NCBI GenBank assembly: GCA_049322335.1
Contig: JBMORL010000085.1
Span: 1 to 10,493 of the forward strand
Length of the DNA stretch: 10,493 nucleotides
Direction of reading: 5' to 3'
From: JBMORL01 sp049322335
Lineage (GTDB): Bacteria > Bacteroidota > Bacteroidia > Flavobacteriales_D > UBA2798
The notes beneath the pieces were generated by a model, which saw only the letters and a program-made list of their open reading frames with translations, made no database searches and had not been told where the DNA came from. The position numbers and the translations under genes are program-made. Below, piece after piece: positions 1 to 6,009 of the stretch (positions are counted from its first letter, which is position 1; every line of letters starts with the position of its first letter).

Positions 1-420
1 AAAATATTAACCGGGCTATTTATCGTTTTTGCTGTTGTGTCAGAAGCGCAAACCGATACGCTGCAAAAACAATTTATTTATTCCTTTCACCGGTATACGG
101 GCAAATCCAATAACTATGAAGTGCTTATGATTTATAATGATTCTACTTTTAAACAGTTTTCAGGAGATGATAATCATAATGAAGTGCTCACCGATTCGGG
201 TACATGTAAATTAAATGAAGATTTTATCATTACCATGGGCACCATAAAAGACAAAAAACGGGGCACAACAAAAACACAGGAATATGTCCTCACTGAAATG
301 TCGGTAAAGGAATACGAAAAAGCCATGGCTGCAAAAAATTCGACAATGGACAGGAATTTTGCCACACGAATGGATAAAAAGAAAAGAGTTTGGGTGTTGA
401 AGAAAACGGATATGAAATAA
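1..420 (+). CDS. small secreted protein of unknown function, 5' end outside the window
   Basis: The reading frame is open from the first base. The residues before the internal GTG at 37 form the hydrophobic half of a signal peptide (ILTGLFIVFAVV, then SEAQT). The true start therefore lies just upstream of the window, and GTG 37 should not be taken as the start. Cleavage is likely at SEA|Q, a common Bacteroidota site. The mature part of about 125 residues is polar and Lys-rich, with several Tyr/Phe positions and a basic C-terminus (KKKRVWVLKKTDMK). It has no cysteine pair, metal motif or membrane segment that I recognise. The gene ends with TAA at 418-420, and 94 bases separate it from the next gene. 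It is probably a periplasmic or surface protein; I do not recognise its family. Confidence 0.75.
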   Translation, partial: KILTGLFIVFAVVSEAQTDTLQKQFIYSFHRYTGKSNNYEVLMIYNDSTFKQFSGDDNHNEVLTDSGTCKLNEDFIITMGTIKDKKRGTTKTQEYVLTEMSVKEYEKAMAAKNSTMDRNFATRMDKKKRVWVLKKTDMK

Positions 421-514
421 AGGAATAGAGTTATTTAGTTATTAGGGGATAGAGGAGTTCAAAAGCTGAAAGTCACTAATTCCTACTGACCGCTGACCAA
501 AAAACGTAAGAGTA
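421..514. repeat. low-complexity intergenic spacer with short degenerate tandem repeats
   Basis: The spacer contains two adjacent near-copies of AGTTATTT/AGTTATTA (429-444) and two adjacent 7-mers, CTGACCG and CTGACCA (486-499). The 7-base period recalls the much longer array at 8828-9037, but the sequence is different. No convincing promoter or terminator is visible. It may simply be degenerate intergenic repeat DNA. Confidence 0.35.
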
Positions 515-1390
515 ATGAAAAAGAGTATTTTTATTTTAACAGCAATGATGATTTCGGCAGGAGTTTTCTGCCAGGGGAAATCATTCCGGTTTACAGATGA
601 AAAATTTGAAGTGGGCGCCATGCGTTTATTTGATGATATTTACTATTGTACGAGCTGTGGAAAAGTAGATCATATGCATTGTTATACAGCATTCGATTCC
701 TATTGCGGTGAACGTTCGGATGCTTCCAGCAAAGCAATGGACAGCCTGATTGCATTTTTATGGGCGCACCCTGAAGTTTCTATCGAAATATCCAATCATA
801 CTGATGTGCGGGGATCATTTACGTATAATATGAAATTATCCAATTATAAACTCATCTCGCTTACTACACGCATCCGGCAGTCGGGTGTGGATGCGGGTCA
901 GGTTTCATTTATGGCTTATGGCGAATCTAACCCGGTGATAGATGAAAAGACCATTAAAAAATTGCCGAAAGCTGAAAGGGAAAAAGCGTATCGTTCCAAT
1001 GAAAGAACATTTATCCGCATTGTTTCGGTGGATAATAAATTTAACGAAAGTTATGTTACTCCCAAGTTTGCAGATGAAACAAAAACAACATCCATTTTTT
1101 CTGATGCTGATTCGGTTATTGTGCTGGATAAATTCACTTATGTTTTCTACGAAGAAAAACTGGTGAATGCCATTCGCTATGATAAAAACGGGAATTATGA
1201 CCGCCTCATCGATTTTAAGAATAAAGTGCGCGAGTATGCCGTTTGCTTGAGAAAAGGGGAGGTGTGGTTGAATGTAAACCTTATGACTGAAACATTTTCT
1301 TTGCCCGTTAATCTTTCAGCCATCAAAAAACCACAGGTGGATGTAAGTGTACATGAATTAAAACCACATATTGAATTTGATTTTCGATAA
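515..1390 (+). CDS. secreted OmpA-domain protein with Cys/His-rich insert (paralogue 1)
   Basis: This is a 291-residue exported protein. Residues 1-19 (MKKSIFILTAMMISAGVFC) are a signal peptide followed by Gln. Residues about 72-170 match the C-terminal OmpA/MotB peptidoglycan-associated fold: IEISNHTDVRG (90-100), MKLSNYK (106-112), MAYGESNPV (133-141) and SNERTFIRI (161-169). In the canonical fold the Asp of TDxxG and the Arg of LSxxRA bind diaminopimelate. Here the Asp is kept (D97) but the Arg position is Lys (K112), so peptidoglycan binding may be altered. An N-terminal segment holds C45, C48, H53, H55, C56 and C64, which could form disulphides or a metal site. The C-terminal 120 residues are not recognised. 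The ATG at 515 is immediately followed by the signal peptide. The gene lies 8 bases before a full-length paralogue and is probably co-transcribed with it. Its role is inferred to be periplasmic or envelope-associated. Confidence 0.82.
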   Translation: MKKSIFILTAMMISAGVFCQGKSFRFTDEKFEVGAMRLFDDIYYCTSCGKVDHMHCYTAFDSYCGERSDASSKAMDSLIAFLWAHPEVSIEISNHTDVRGSFTYNMKLSNYKLISLTTRIRQSGVDAGQVSFMAYGESNPVIDEKTIKKLPKAEREKAYRSNERTFIRIVSVDNKFNESYVTPKFADETKTTSIFSDADSVIVLDKFTYVFYEEKLVNAIRYDKNGNYDRLIDFKNKVREYAVCLRKGEVWLNVNLMTETFSLPVNLSAIKKPQVDVSVHELKPHIEFDFR

Positions 1391-1398
1391 GAAAAGTT

Positions 1399-2289
1399 AT
1401 GTTTAAAAAACATATTATTTTATATTTTCTTTGTTTTTCATCTTTTTGTTTCTCACAGGAGAAAAAGTATTTTCGTCTTACTGATTCCGTTTTTTCAGAG
1501 GGAAACGTTTACACAACATGGAATATAATCTGGGATTTTAATGGAGGGAATATTCTGCCTCCCGATTGTTATTCGGAGACTCATGCCGGGTGCAAGCAAT
1601 CATTGTCAGATCACTCCAAAACCATTGATAGTCTTTTGTTGTTTTTCATTACTCATCCGCAATTGACGGTGGAAGTTAAGTGCCATGTGGATTCAAGAGG
1701 CAATCCGGAGTATAATCAAAAATTAACGATGCATCGTTCTAAAAATTTGTGTTGTTATTTAACCAACGGGGCAATTACTTCAGATAAAATTATTCCTTGG
1801 GGTGCGGGTGAGTCTGAGCCATTGATCTCAGAAAAGGAAATTTTAAAAATGAAAACCAGGGAGGAACAGGAAAAAGCTCATCAATTTAACCGGAGAACGG
1901 AATTTATCATTAAAAAAATTGATTCTGATGTTAAGTCAGTTTACGTATTTCCTTCTCTTCTTTCTTCCCGGGAGGCGAAAATCCGTTTTAGTGAAATGGA
2001 TTCATTGGTGGATATGACACAAACCGGGCATTATTTTTTTGAGAGAAGATTAAACCAGTTTATTGAAACGCACCGCGATTCCCTTGCAAAAGGGCTTGTT
2101 GGTATGCAGCAACAAAAACGTGTATATGCAGCCGGCTGGAAAAACGGGGAACTTTGGCTTTTTACCGAAACATATCCCGAAGGAAAAGATCCCTGTGCAA
2201 TAAAAATTAATCTCAGCCATTTCCCATATAAGAAATCAAAACCCGTTAACACAAACGATAAACCCGGAATTATCTATGATTTTGATTAG
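1399..2289 (+). CDS. secreted OmpA-domain protein (paralogue 2)
   Basis: This 296-residue exported protein is the tandem paralogue of the preceding gene. The signal peptide is at about residues 1-19, ending CFS before Gln. The OmpA-like domain is at about 75-172: VEVKCHVDSRG (91-101), QKLTMHRSKN (107-116), WGAGESEPL (134-142) and NRRTEFII (164-171). The diaminopimelate-binding pair looks intact (D98, R113), unlike in paralogue 1. The N-terminal Cys segment is reduced to C57 and C65. The relationship continues beyond the OmpA domain: both proteins have a YV-P segment, a GE-WL segment near the end, and a last motif of the form KP-x-I-(E)-F/Y-DF. Duplication followed by divergence is the simplest explanation. 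The gene converges on the short-chain dehydrogenase gene with overlapping stop codons, leaving no room for a separate terminator. Confidence 0.83.
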   Translation: MFKKHIILYFLCFSSFCFSQEKKYFRLTDSVFSEGNVYTTWNIIWDFNGGNILPPDCYSETHAGCKQSLSDHSKTIDSLLLFFITHPQLTVEVKCHVDSRGNPEYNQKLTMHRSKNLCCYLTNGAITSDKIIPWGAGESEPLISEKEILKMKTREEQEKAHQFNRRTEFIIKKIDSDVKSVYVFPSLLSSREAKIRFSEMDSLVDMTQTGHYFFERRLNQFIETHRDSLAKGLVGMQQQKRVYAAGWKNGELWLFTETYPEGKDPCAIKINLSHFPYKKSKPVNTNDKPGIIYDFD

Positions 2290-3092
2290 ATCCGCTGGAT
2301 TCTTCTTTGTGAATAAGCAATAATGTTCAAAGCAAGAGTAGGGAAGAAACGAATAAAGAGTTCGTTTACTTTTCCAATGGCAGAAAGGGTGACTTTAAAT
2401 TTTCTTCTTCTCACCGTTTTTATTACCGACCGTGCTACTTTTTCTTTTGATTGCTGAATCCAGGCGGGGCGTTTTGGAACAGGAATGAGATCACCTTTTG
2501 CATTCAATATCATTTTATCATCATCATTCCGGGTAAATCCTACATGAACGATTCCTATATGTACATCTGTTCCGCTTAATTCTATTTTCAGCGACTGTGC
2601 GAGGGCCGTTAGTCCCATTTTTCCAACACTATAGGCTGATGCGGTTGGCAAGCCCACCATTCCGGCTGCGCTGGAGATGAAAATGATACTGCCTTTTGTT
2701 TTTTTTATCTCGGGCAAAGCAGCCCAGGCAGGAAAAGCTGATCCATTGATGTTGCTGTCTACGAGTTGAGCAAATACTTCAGGATCGAGATTTTCAAAAT
2801 TTTCACGCATGCTCATAGCGGCATTGTTTATCAATACATCAATTCTTCCGAATTTTTTCAGGGTATCATTCACCAGCTTTTCGCAATCTGTTTTTTTGGT
2901 GATATCTCCCTGTATAGCTATGACGGGATAACCATGTTGCAAAAATTCTTCCAGCGTTTTTCTCAGCCGTTTTTCATTTCTGCCGTTAAGAACAACATGT
3001 GCTCCCTGCTTACAGAATTCAAGCGCTGTGGCTTTTCCGATTCCCATAGATGAACCGGTGATGATGACTGTTTTTCCTTTGAAGTGTTGCAT
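2286..3092 (-). CDS. short-chain dehydrogenase/reductase (classical SDR), NADP(H)-type
   Basis: This 268-residue cytosolic oxidoreductase has the full classical SDR signature. The Rossmann glycine motif TGSSMGIG is at 12-19, GRN at 37-39 carries an Arg typical of NADP(H) preference, and D63 is in GDIT. NNAA is at 89-92 (NNAG in most members), N114 is in DSNING, and the catalytic Ser141, Tyr154 and Lys158 are in ISS and YSVGK. The C-terminal 40 residues are basic and hydrophobic (VRRRKFK, then NELFIRFFPTLALNIIAY, then RRIQRI), suggesting membrane contact or an oligomer interface. The substrate cannot be told from sequence. The gene is the last of a same-strand run of six. The 78-base gap before it contains a TTAAC-N4-GTTAA palindrome shared with the upstream barrel gene, so it may have its own promoter. 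Its stop overlaps the stop of the convergent OmpA-domain gene. Confidence 0.93.
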   Translation of the reverse strand: MQHFKGKTVIITGSSMGIGKATALEFCKQGAHVVLNGRNEKRLRKTLEEFLQHGYPVIAIQGDITKKTDCEKLVNDTLKKFGRIDVLINNAAMSMRENFENLDPEVFAQLVDSNINGSAFPAWAALPEIKKTKGSIIFISSAAGMVGLPTASAYSVGKMGLTALAQSLKIELSGTDVHIGIVHVGFTRNDDDKMILNAKGDLIPVPKRPAWIQQSKEKVARSVIKTVRRRKFKVTLSAIGKVNELFIRFFPTLALNIIAYSQRRIQRI

Positions 3093-3145
3093 AGTTTTTT
3101 AGTTGTATTACAAAACAAAGAAACAGCAGTAAATTTATTTTCAGG

Positions 3146-3164
3146 TTAACGCAGGTTAATTAAT
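3146..3164. promoter_or_regulatory. putative operator TTAAC-N4-GTTAA upstream of the SDR gene
   Basis: TTAAC (3146-3150), spacer GCAG and GTTAA (3155-3159) form a perfect palindrome about 54 bases before the SDR start codon. It continues as TTAAT to the right. The same palindrome, with the same 4-base spacer and the same TTAAT extension, lies upstream of the barrel gene. A direct repeat CAGGTTAA (3142-3149 and 3152-3159) overlaps it. The spacing and recurrence suggest binding by a dimeric regulator; which regulator is unknown. Confidence 0.4.
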
Positions 3165-3170
3165 AAAAAC

Positions 3171-3779
3171 TTAACGGACTTTTCCTATAGAAGCGCCAAA
3201 CGTAATGGCAAAATTTTGATTGAATTTATCAGCATAAAAAGCAAATCCAAGATCGAATGAAATATTTTTAGTTAAGTTAAAATAAAATTTCCCATTCAGA
3301 TTTCCCCCGGGAAGATAATAATGTTTGTTTTGATATGTGTATGTAATATCTGTTCTTCCCGGAAAAAACCAGAAACCCGTTGTAGTAACAGTTTCGGTTT
3401 GAATATTTTCTGGTTTTATAAAATGTACAAAAGTTGCTCCTCCCTGTAGCGAAAATGCTAACCTTTTGTTAAAGTCAATTCTCTTACCTGCCGAGAGAAA
3501 AAAATTATAGATATACTTTACGGGCGGATTATGGTAAGAAATGTACAGACTTTTGCTTTTGGGTGTTTCAATCCGGGAAGAATTATATCCGATTGAATAC
3601 AGGAAATTCCTGTTATCACCTAAATTAAGTGTTAAATGAACTTGCTCTTTTGAAAAATGGGTAGAGCCATAATATTTTTCTATCGAGAATTTGGTTTTTT
3701 GGGAAGCGGTTAGAGTGTCCTGGGAAAATCCGGTCGGAGTTAAATTTCCAAAACAAAGTAAGACTATCATTAGTTTCAT
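3171..3779 (-). CDS. predicted small outer membrane beta-barrel protein, exported
   Basis: I place the start at the ATG at 3779, because from there the protein begins MKLMIVLLCFGNLTPTGFSQ, a standard signal peptide ending before or at Gln. An in-frame ATG at 3803 would add eight residues (MWLVYFYF) and is less likely. The mature part of about 180 residues alternates polar and aromatic residues in short stretches, such as FLYSIGYNSS, KSLYISYHN, KYIYNFFLSAGK, FSLQGGATFVHF, GKFYFNL and FDLGFAFYADKF. It closes with ITFGASIGKVR. This pattern fits an eight- to ten-stranded outer membrane barrel. No cysteine-based or catalytic motif is visible. It follows the thioredoxin-like gene by about 52 bases, and that gap holds the TTAAC-N4-GTTAA palindrome. 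Family unknown; the barrel call is from pattern, not from a recognised domain. Confidence 0.7.
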   Translation of the reverse strand: MKLMIVLLCFGNLTPTGFSQDTLTASQKTKFSIEKYYGSTHFSKEQVHLTLNLGDNRNFLYSIGYNSSRIETPKSKSLYISYHNPPVKYIYNFFLSAGKRIDFNKRLAFSLQGGATFVHFIKPENIQTETVTTTGFWFFPGRTDITYTYQNKHYYLPGGNLNGKFYFNLTKNISFDLGFAFYADKFNQNFAITFGASIGKVR

Positions 3780-3813
3780 GAAGTAAAAGTAGACAAGCCA
3801 CATAAAATGAAAA

Positions 3814-3832
3814 TTAACCAGAGTTAATTAAT
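3814..3832. promoter_or_regulatory. putative operator TTAAC-N4-GTTAA upstream of the small barrel gene
   Basis: TTAAC (3814-3818), spacer CAGA and GTTAA (3823-3827) form a perfect palindrome followed by TTAAT. It lies about 35 bases before the preferred start codon of the barrel gene and reaches the end of the thioredoxin-like gene. It matches the palindrome before the SDR gene in both arms, spacer length and right-hand extension. The shared element suggests that the last two genes of the run respond to the same regulator. Confidence 0.4.
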
Positions 3833-4323
3833 CATTTATACTGCTGCAATATCTCATCCAGCGCAGTAGCATCCATATAGGAAGCCAGGCGGTAGAGAAG
3901 CTGGTATTTTTCATCAAGAATAATGACGGTTGGATAACGGATAGTTCCGTTTTCTTTTCCCAGATCAAGAGCCAGCTGGTTGGCGCCTCCTTTTTCATTT
4001 ACCTGTTCAAACCAGTATTTTTTTCCGTTGTATTCGATGGTGTCTTTTCTTTCCCCGTCAAATTTCACGGCATAATAGTTTTCGTTCAGCGACCGGATCA
4101 CCCATTTATTGGTAAATGTTTTTTTATCCATCATTTTACACGGCTCGCACCATTGGGCATACAGGTCGATAAAAATCTTTTTTGGTTTTACAGCCATAGA
4201 ATCTTTCAGCTGCTCAAAGGTGAGCCATTGAATTTCTTTGGCAGTTTTTTTCTGGGCAAATGTTTGTCCCGGAATGACAAAAAAGAATAAAAGAAGAAAT
4301 ATATTTATTTTTTGCCCTTTCAT
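3832..4323 (-). CDS. exported thioredoxin-like protein with WCEPC active site
   Basis: This 163-residue protein begins with a signal peptide (hydrophobic core IFLLLFFFVIPG, cleavage near TFA|Q at residue 23). The thioredoxin fold follows: KKIFIDLYAQWCEPCK (48-63) with redox cysteines C59 and C62, and the cis-proline loop RYPTVIILD (129-137, P131). The pair ends in a polar helix near residue 160. The relatives that come to mind are the periplasmic thioredoxin-like/DUF255-type proteins of Bacteroidota. They reduce or exchange disulphides in the cell envelope. An insert at about 88-112 (ERKDTIEYNGKKYWFEQ) separates the two halves. The gene lies 27 bases after the porin gene in the cytochrome operon. 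A plausible but unproven task is to keep the CxxCH cysteines of the upstream cytochrome reduced for haem attachment, or to exchange electrons with its partners. Confidence 0.9.
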   Translation of the reverse strand: MKGQKINIFLLLFFFVIPGQTFAQKKTAKEIQWLTFEQLKDSMAVKPKKIFIDLYAQWCEPCKMMDKKTFTNKWVIRSLNENYYAVKFDGERKDTIEYNGKKYWFEQVNEKGGANQLALDLGKENGTIRYPTVIILDEKYQLLYRLASYMDATALDEILQQYK

Positions 4324-4350
4324 CAGTGATACATTGAAAGGTTAAATATA

Positions 4351-5577
4351 CTAAAAATAGGTACTGAATCCAAATTGAAATCCTGCGGTTCGTGCGGATG
4401 GATTTCCCAGGAAGTCCCGCTCCCAATGGTACCGGTAGTTGGCACGGATAACAGTTTGTGCCGAAGGACGGAAACTAATTCCGGGAACGATGGCAAAAAC
4501 ATGGTCGTAGATATTTTCTCCTGTCTCATTGAATTTCCCTGAATTGTAATCGGCATATTCTGTGCGCATAACTACATTGAAAACACTGTTTTCCCATCCG
4601 AAAATTTTTCTTTTAACAACAGGCTGCACTATATCAATAAATCCGCCTTGTTGTTTGTTTCCGTATTGCTGCGTATAGGTATCAGGTACATCAACAAAAG
4701 CCCAAACCCACTCTGCGTTGATCCAGGTTTTTATTTTCGGAATGACAGTGTTAAAATCGATGGCAAAAAGATCTACCCTTCTTTTTGAATCTAATTTTAA
4801 TCCATCCTCTTCAAACTTATTATATACACCGCCCATCCACGAAAAACCGATTTCTCCTATATTCCTGTGGCGGAAAGCTGTTTTAGCTGTTACCAGCGGA
4901 ATGCCATTAAAACTTTCTTCAAATCGTTCTGAATTTACTTTGCTCTCCGGAAGCCATGTGCGGTTTTGTGAATTGGAAATAATTTTGTCGTCAAATCCAT
5001 TGGTCATATAAATTTCATAAGCCCATACAAAATTGTTTCTTGCCGTTTTTCCATATAACCCAAAACCAACATTACTCCAGGTGGAAGGAATGATAGTAGT
5101 GGATGAAATCGGCCGGCTGATAAATTCCCATTTCGGGCCATCGTGATTCTGATTAAAAGCGCCAATGGGATTCATAATCACGCCTCCTCTCAGGTTGAGC
5201 AAAGGATGAAGTTGAATATCCATTGATGCGAATTCGATATTTATTTCACGACCGCCTTCTTCGAATTCTATTTCTGATAGAAATTTTATCCTGTTTTTTA
5301 CAGATGAAGCTATAAAAACGGTAAGGCGCGGAAGCTGAAAGGATAGTCCTTCGGTAACACCGTCAGTAACAAAATAACTGCTGTTGGCTTCCACATATCC
5401 GCCCAGCGAAACAGGCGATTTCCCGAACTGTAAAAACGGACGGTTATATACGGCATCCATGTTCATGTTTAGCTGGCTGCTATCAGGCGAAACTCTTTTT
5501 ACAAACGAGGAATCGGTTTGAGAAAAAGAATAAAGGCCCGAAAAAATAAAAGTAATTATGAGTGTTATTTTTTTCAT
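4351..5577 (-). CDS. outer membrane porin, phosphate-selective porin O/P-like
   Basis: This 408-residue protein has a signal peptide (MKKITLIITFIFSGLYSFSQ), a short polar linker, and then a long series of amphipathic beta strands ending in Phe (GFQFGFSTYF), the usual outer membrane insertion signal. Segments such as SLGGYVEANSSYF (57-69), RIKFLSEIEFEEGG (96-109), LRGGVIMNPIGAFNQNHDGP and a closing RANYRYHWERDFLGN stretch are typical of the phosphate-selective porin O/P group seen in Bacteroidota. The name reflects family resemblance only; phosphate selectivity is not shown. Its start overlaps the stop of the Rieske gene by four bases (ATGA), indicating translational coupling. The context suggests a channel for the substrate or metal handled by the cytochrome/Rieske pair. 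The thioredoxin-like gene follows after 27 bases. Confidence 0.85.
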   Translation of the reverse strand: MKKITLIITFIFSGLYSFSQTDSSFVKRVSPDSSQLNMNMDAVYNRPFLQFGKSPVSLGGYVEANSSYFVTDGVTEGLSFQLPRLTVFIASSVKNRIKFLSEIEFEEGGREINIEFASMDIQLHPLLNLRGGVIMNPIGAFNQNHDGPKWEFISRPISSTTIIPSTWSNVGFGLYGKTARNNFVWAYEIYMTNGFDDKIISNSQNRTWLPESKVNSERFEESFNGIPLVTAKTAFRHRNIGEIGFSWMGGVYNKFEEDGLKLDSKRRVDLFAIDFNTVIPKIKTWINAEWVWAFVDVPDTYTQQYGNKQQGGFIDIVQPVVKRKIFGWENSVFNVVMRTEYADYNSGKFNETGENIYDHVFAIVPGISFRPSAQTVIRANYRYHWERDFLGNPSARTAGFQFGFSTYF

Positions 5578-6008
5578 GCGAGATGGATATAAATATTTTT
5601 TATGTCGGATGTAATGGTATAAGATTCAAGGTTTTTATCAGCAGGGCCTTGTACTATTTCTCCTTTATTACTGAATTCACTTCCATGTGCAGGACAGGTG
5701 AGTAAATCTCCGTTAACATTCAATTCACTTCCTAAATGCGTACAACGCAAAAGCAAAGCTTTGTACTCGTTTTCCGAGAAGCGATAAACAATAATGGGGA
5801 AATCAGAAGAATTGGTTTTTACCGTAATATACCTTAGCGGTTTGTTTTTTTTTGGATCAACAAATTCAGTTTTTGTAATTCGTATTACATTATTTACACT
5901 TTCTGCCTGTATAAGTTTTTGCGTGGTGCAGGAATCCAGGAAAACAGATACACCAATCAATCCCAGGCAGGAATAACCACAGGTTTTTAAAAATTCTTTT
6001 CTGTCCAT
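5574..6008 (-). CDS. Rieske 2Fe-2S protein, membrane-anchored or lipoprotein
   Basis: This 144-residue electron-transfer protein has the two cluster-binding boxes CTHLG (C89, H91) and CPAHGSEF (C105, H108), separated by 13 residues. The N-terminus (DRKEFLKTCG) is like a twin-arginine signal with Arg-Lys in place of Arg-Arg. A hydrophobic stretch follows (LGLIGVSVFL), with a possible lipobox LDSC and lipidation at C27. Tat export would fit, since Rieske clusters are usually inserted before translocation, but Arg-Lys is a weak Tat signal. The boxes are of the simple respiratory/arsenite-oxidase-small-subunit type rather than those of a ring hydroxylase, and no catalytic domain is attached. The gene starts one base after the cytochrome stop codon and overlaps the porin start by four bases. 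Such tight coupling suggests it is the direct electron partner of the cytochrome. Confidence 0.93.
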   Translation of the reverse strand: MDRKEFLKTCGYSCLGLIGVSVFLDSCTTQKLIQAESVNNVIRITKTEFVDPKKNKPLRYITVKTNSSDFPIIVYRFSENEYKALLLRCTHLGSELNVNGDLLTCPAHGSEFSNKGEIVQGPADKNLESYTITSDIKNIYIHLA

Positions 6009-6009
6009 A

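Noticed and set aside
37..420. GTG at 37 as the true start of the first gene.
   Set aside because: The same frame upstream encodes the hydrophobic core of a signal peptide, so the gene starts before the window.
2281..2295. Bidirectional terminator between the convergent OmpA-domain and dehydrogenase genes.
   Set aside because: The stop codons overlap and no hairpin with T-runs is visible there.
2766..3053. Plus-strand open frame of 95 codons inside the dehydrogenase gene.
   Set aside because: It is antisense to a gene with complete SDR motifs and shows no domain of its own.
3780..3803. Upstream ATG at 3803 as the start of the small barrel gene.
   Set aside because: The ATG at 3779 gives a standard Lys-containing signal peptide. 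The extra MWLVYFYF lacks a basic n-region, so I prefer the shorter form, though the longer one is not excluded.
4718..5011. Plus-strand open frame of 97 codons opposite the porin gene.
   Set aside because: It is an antisense shadow of the porin reading frame with no recognisable protein features.
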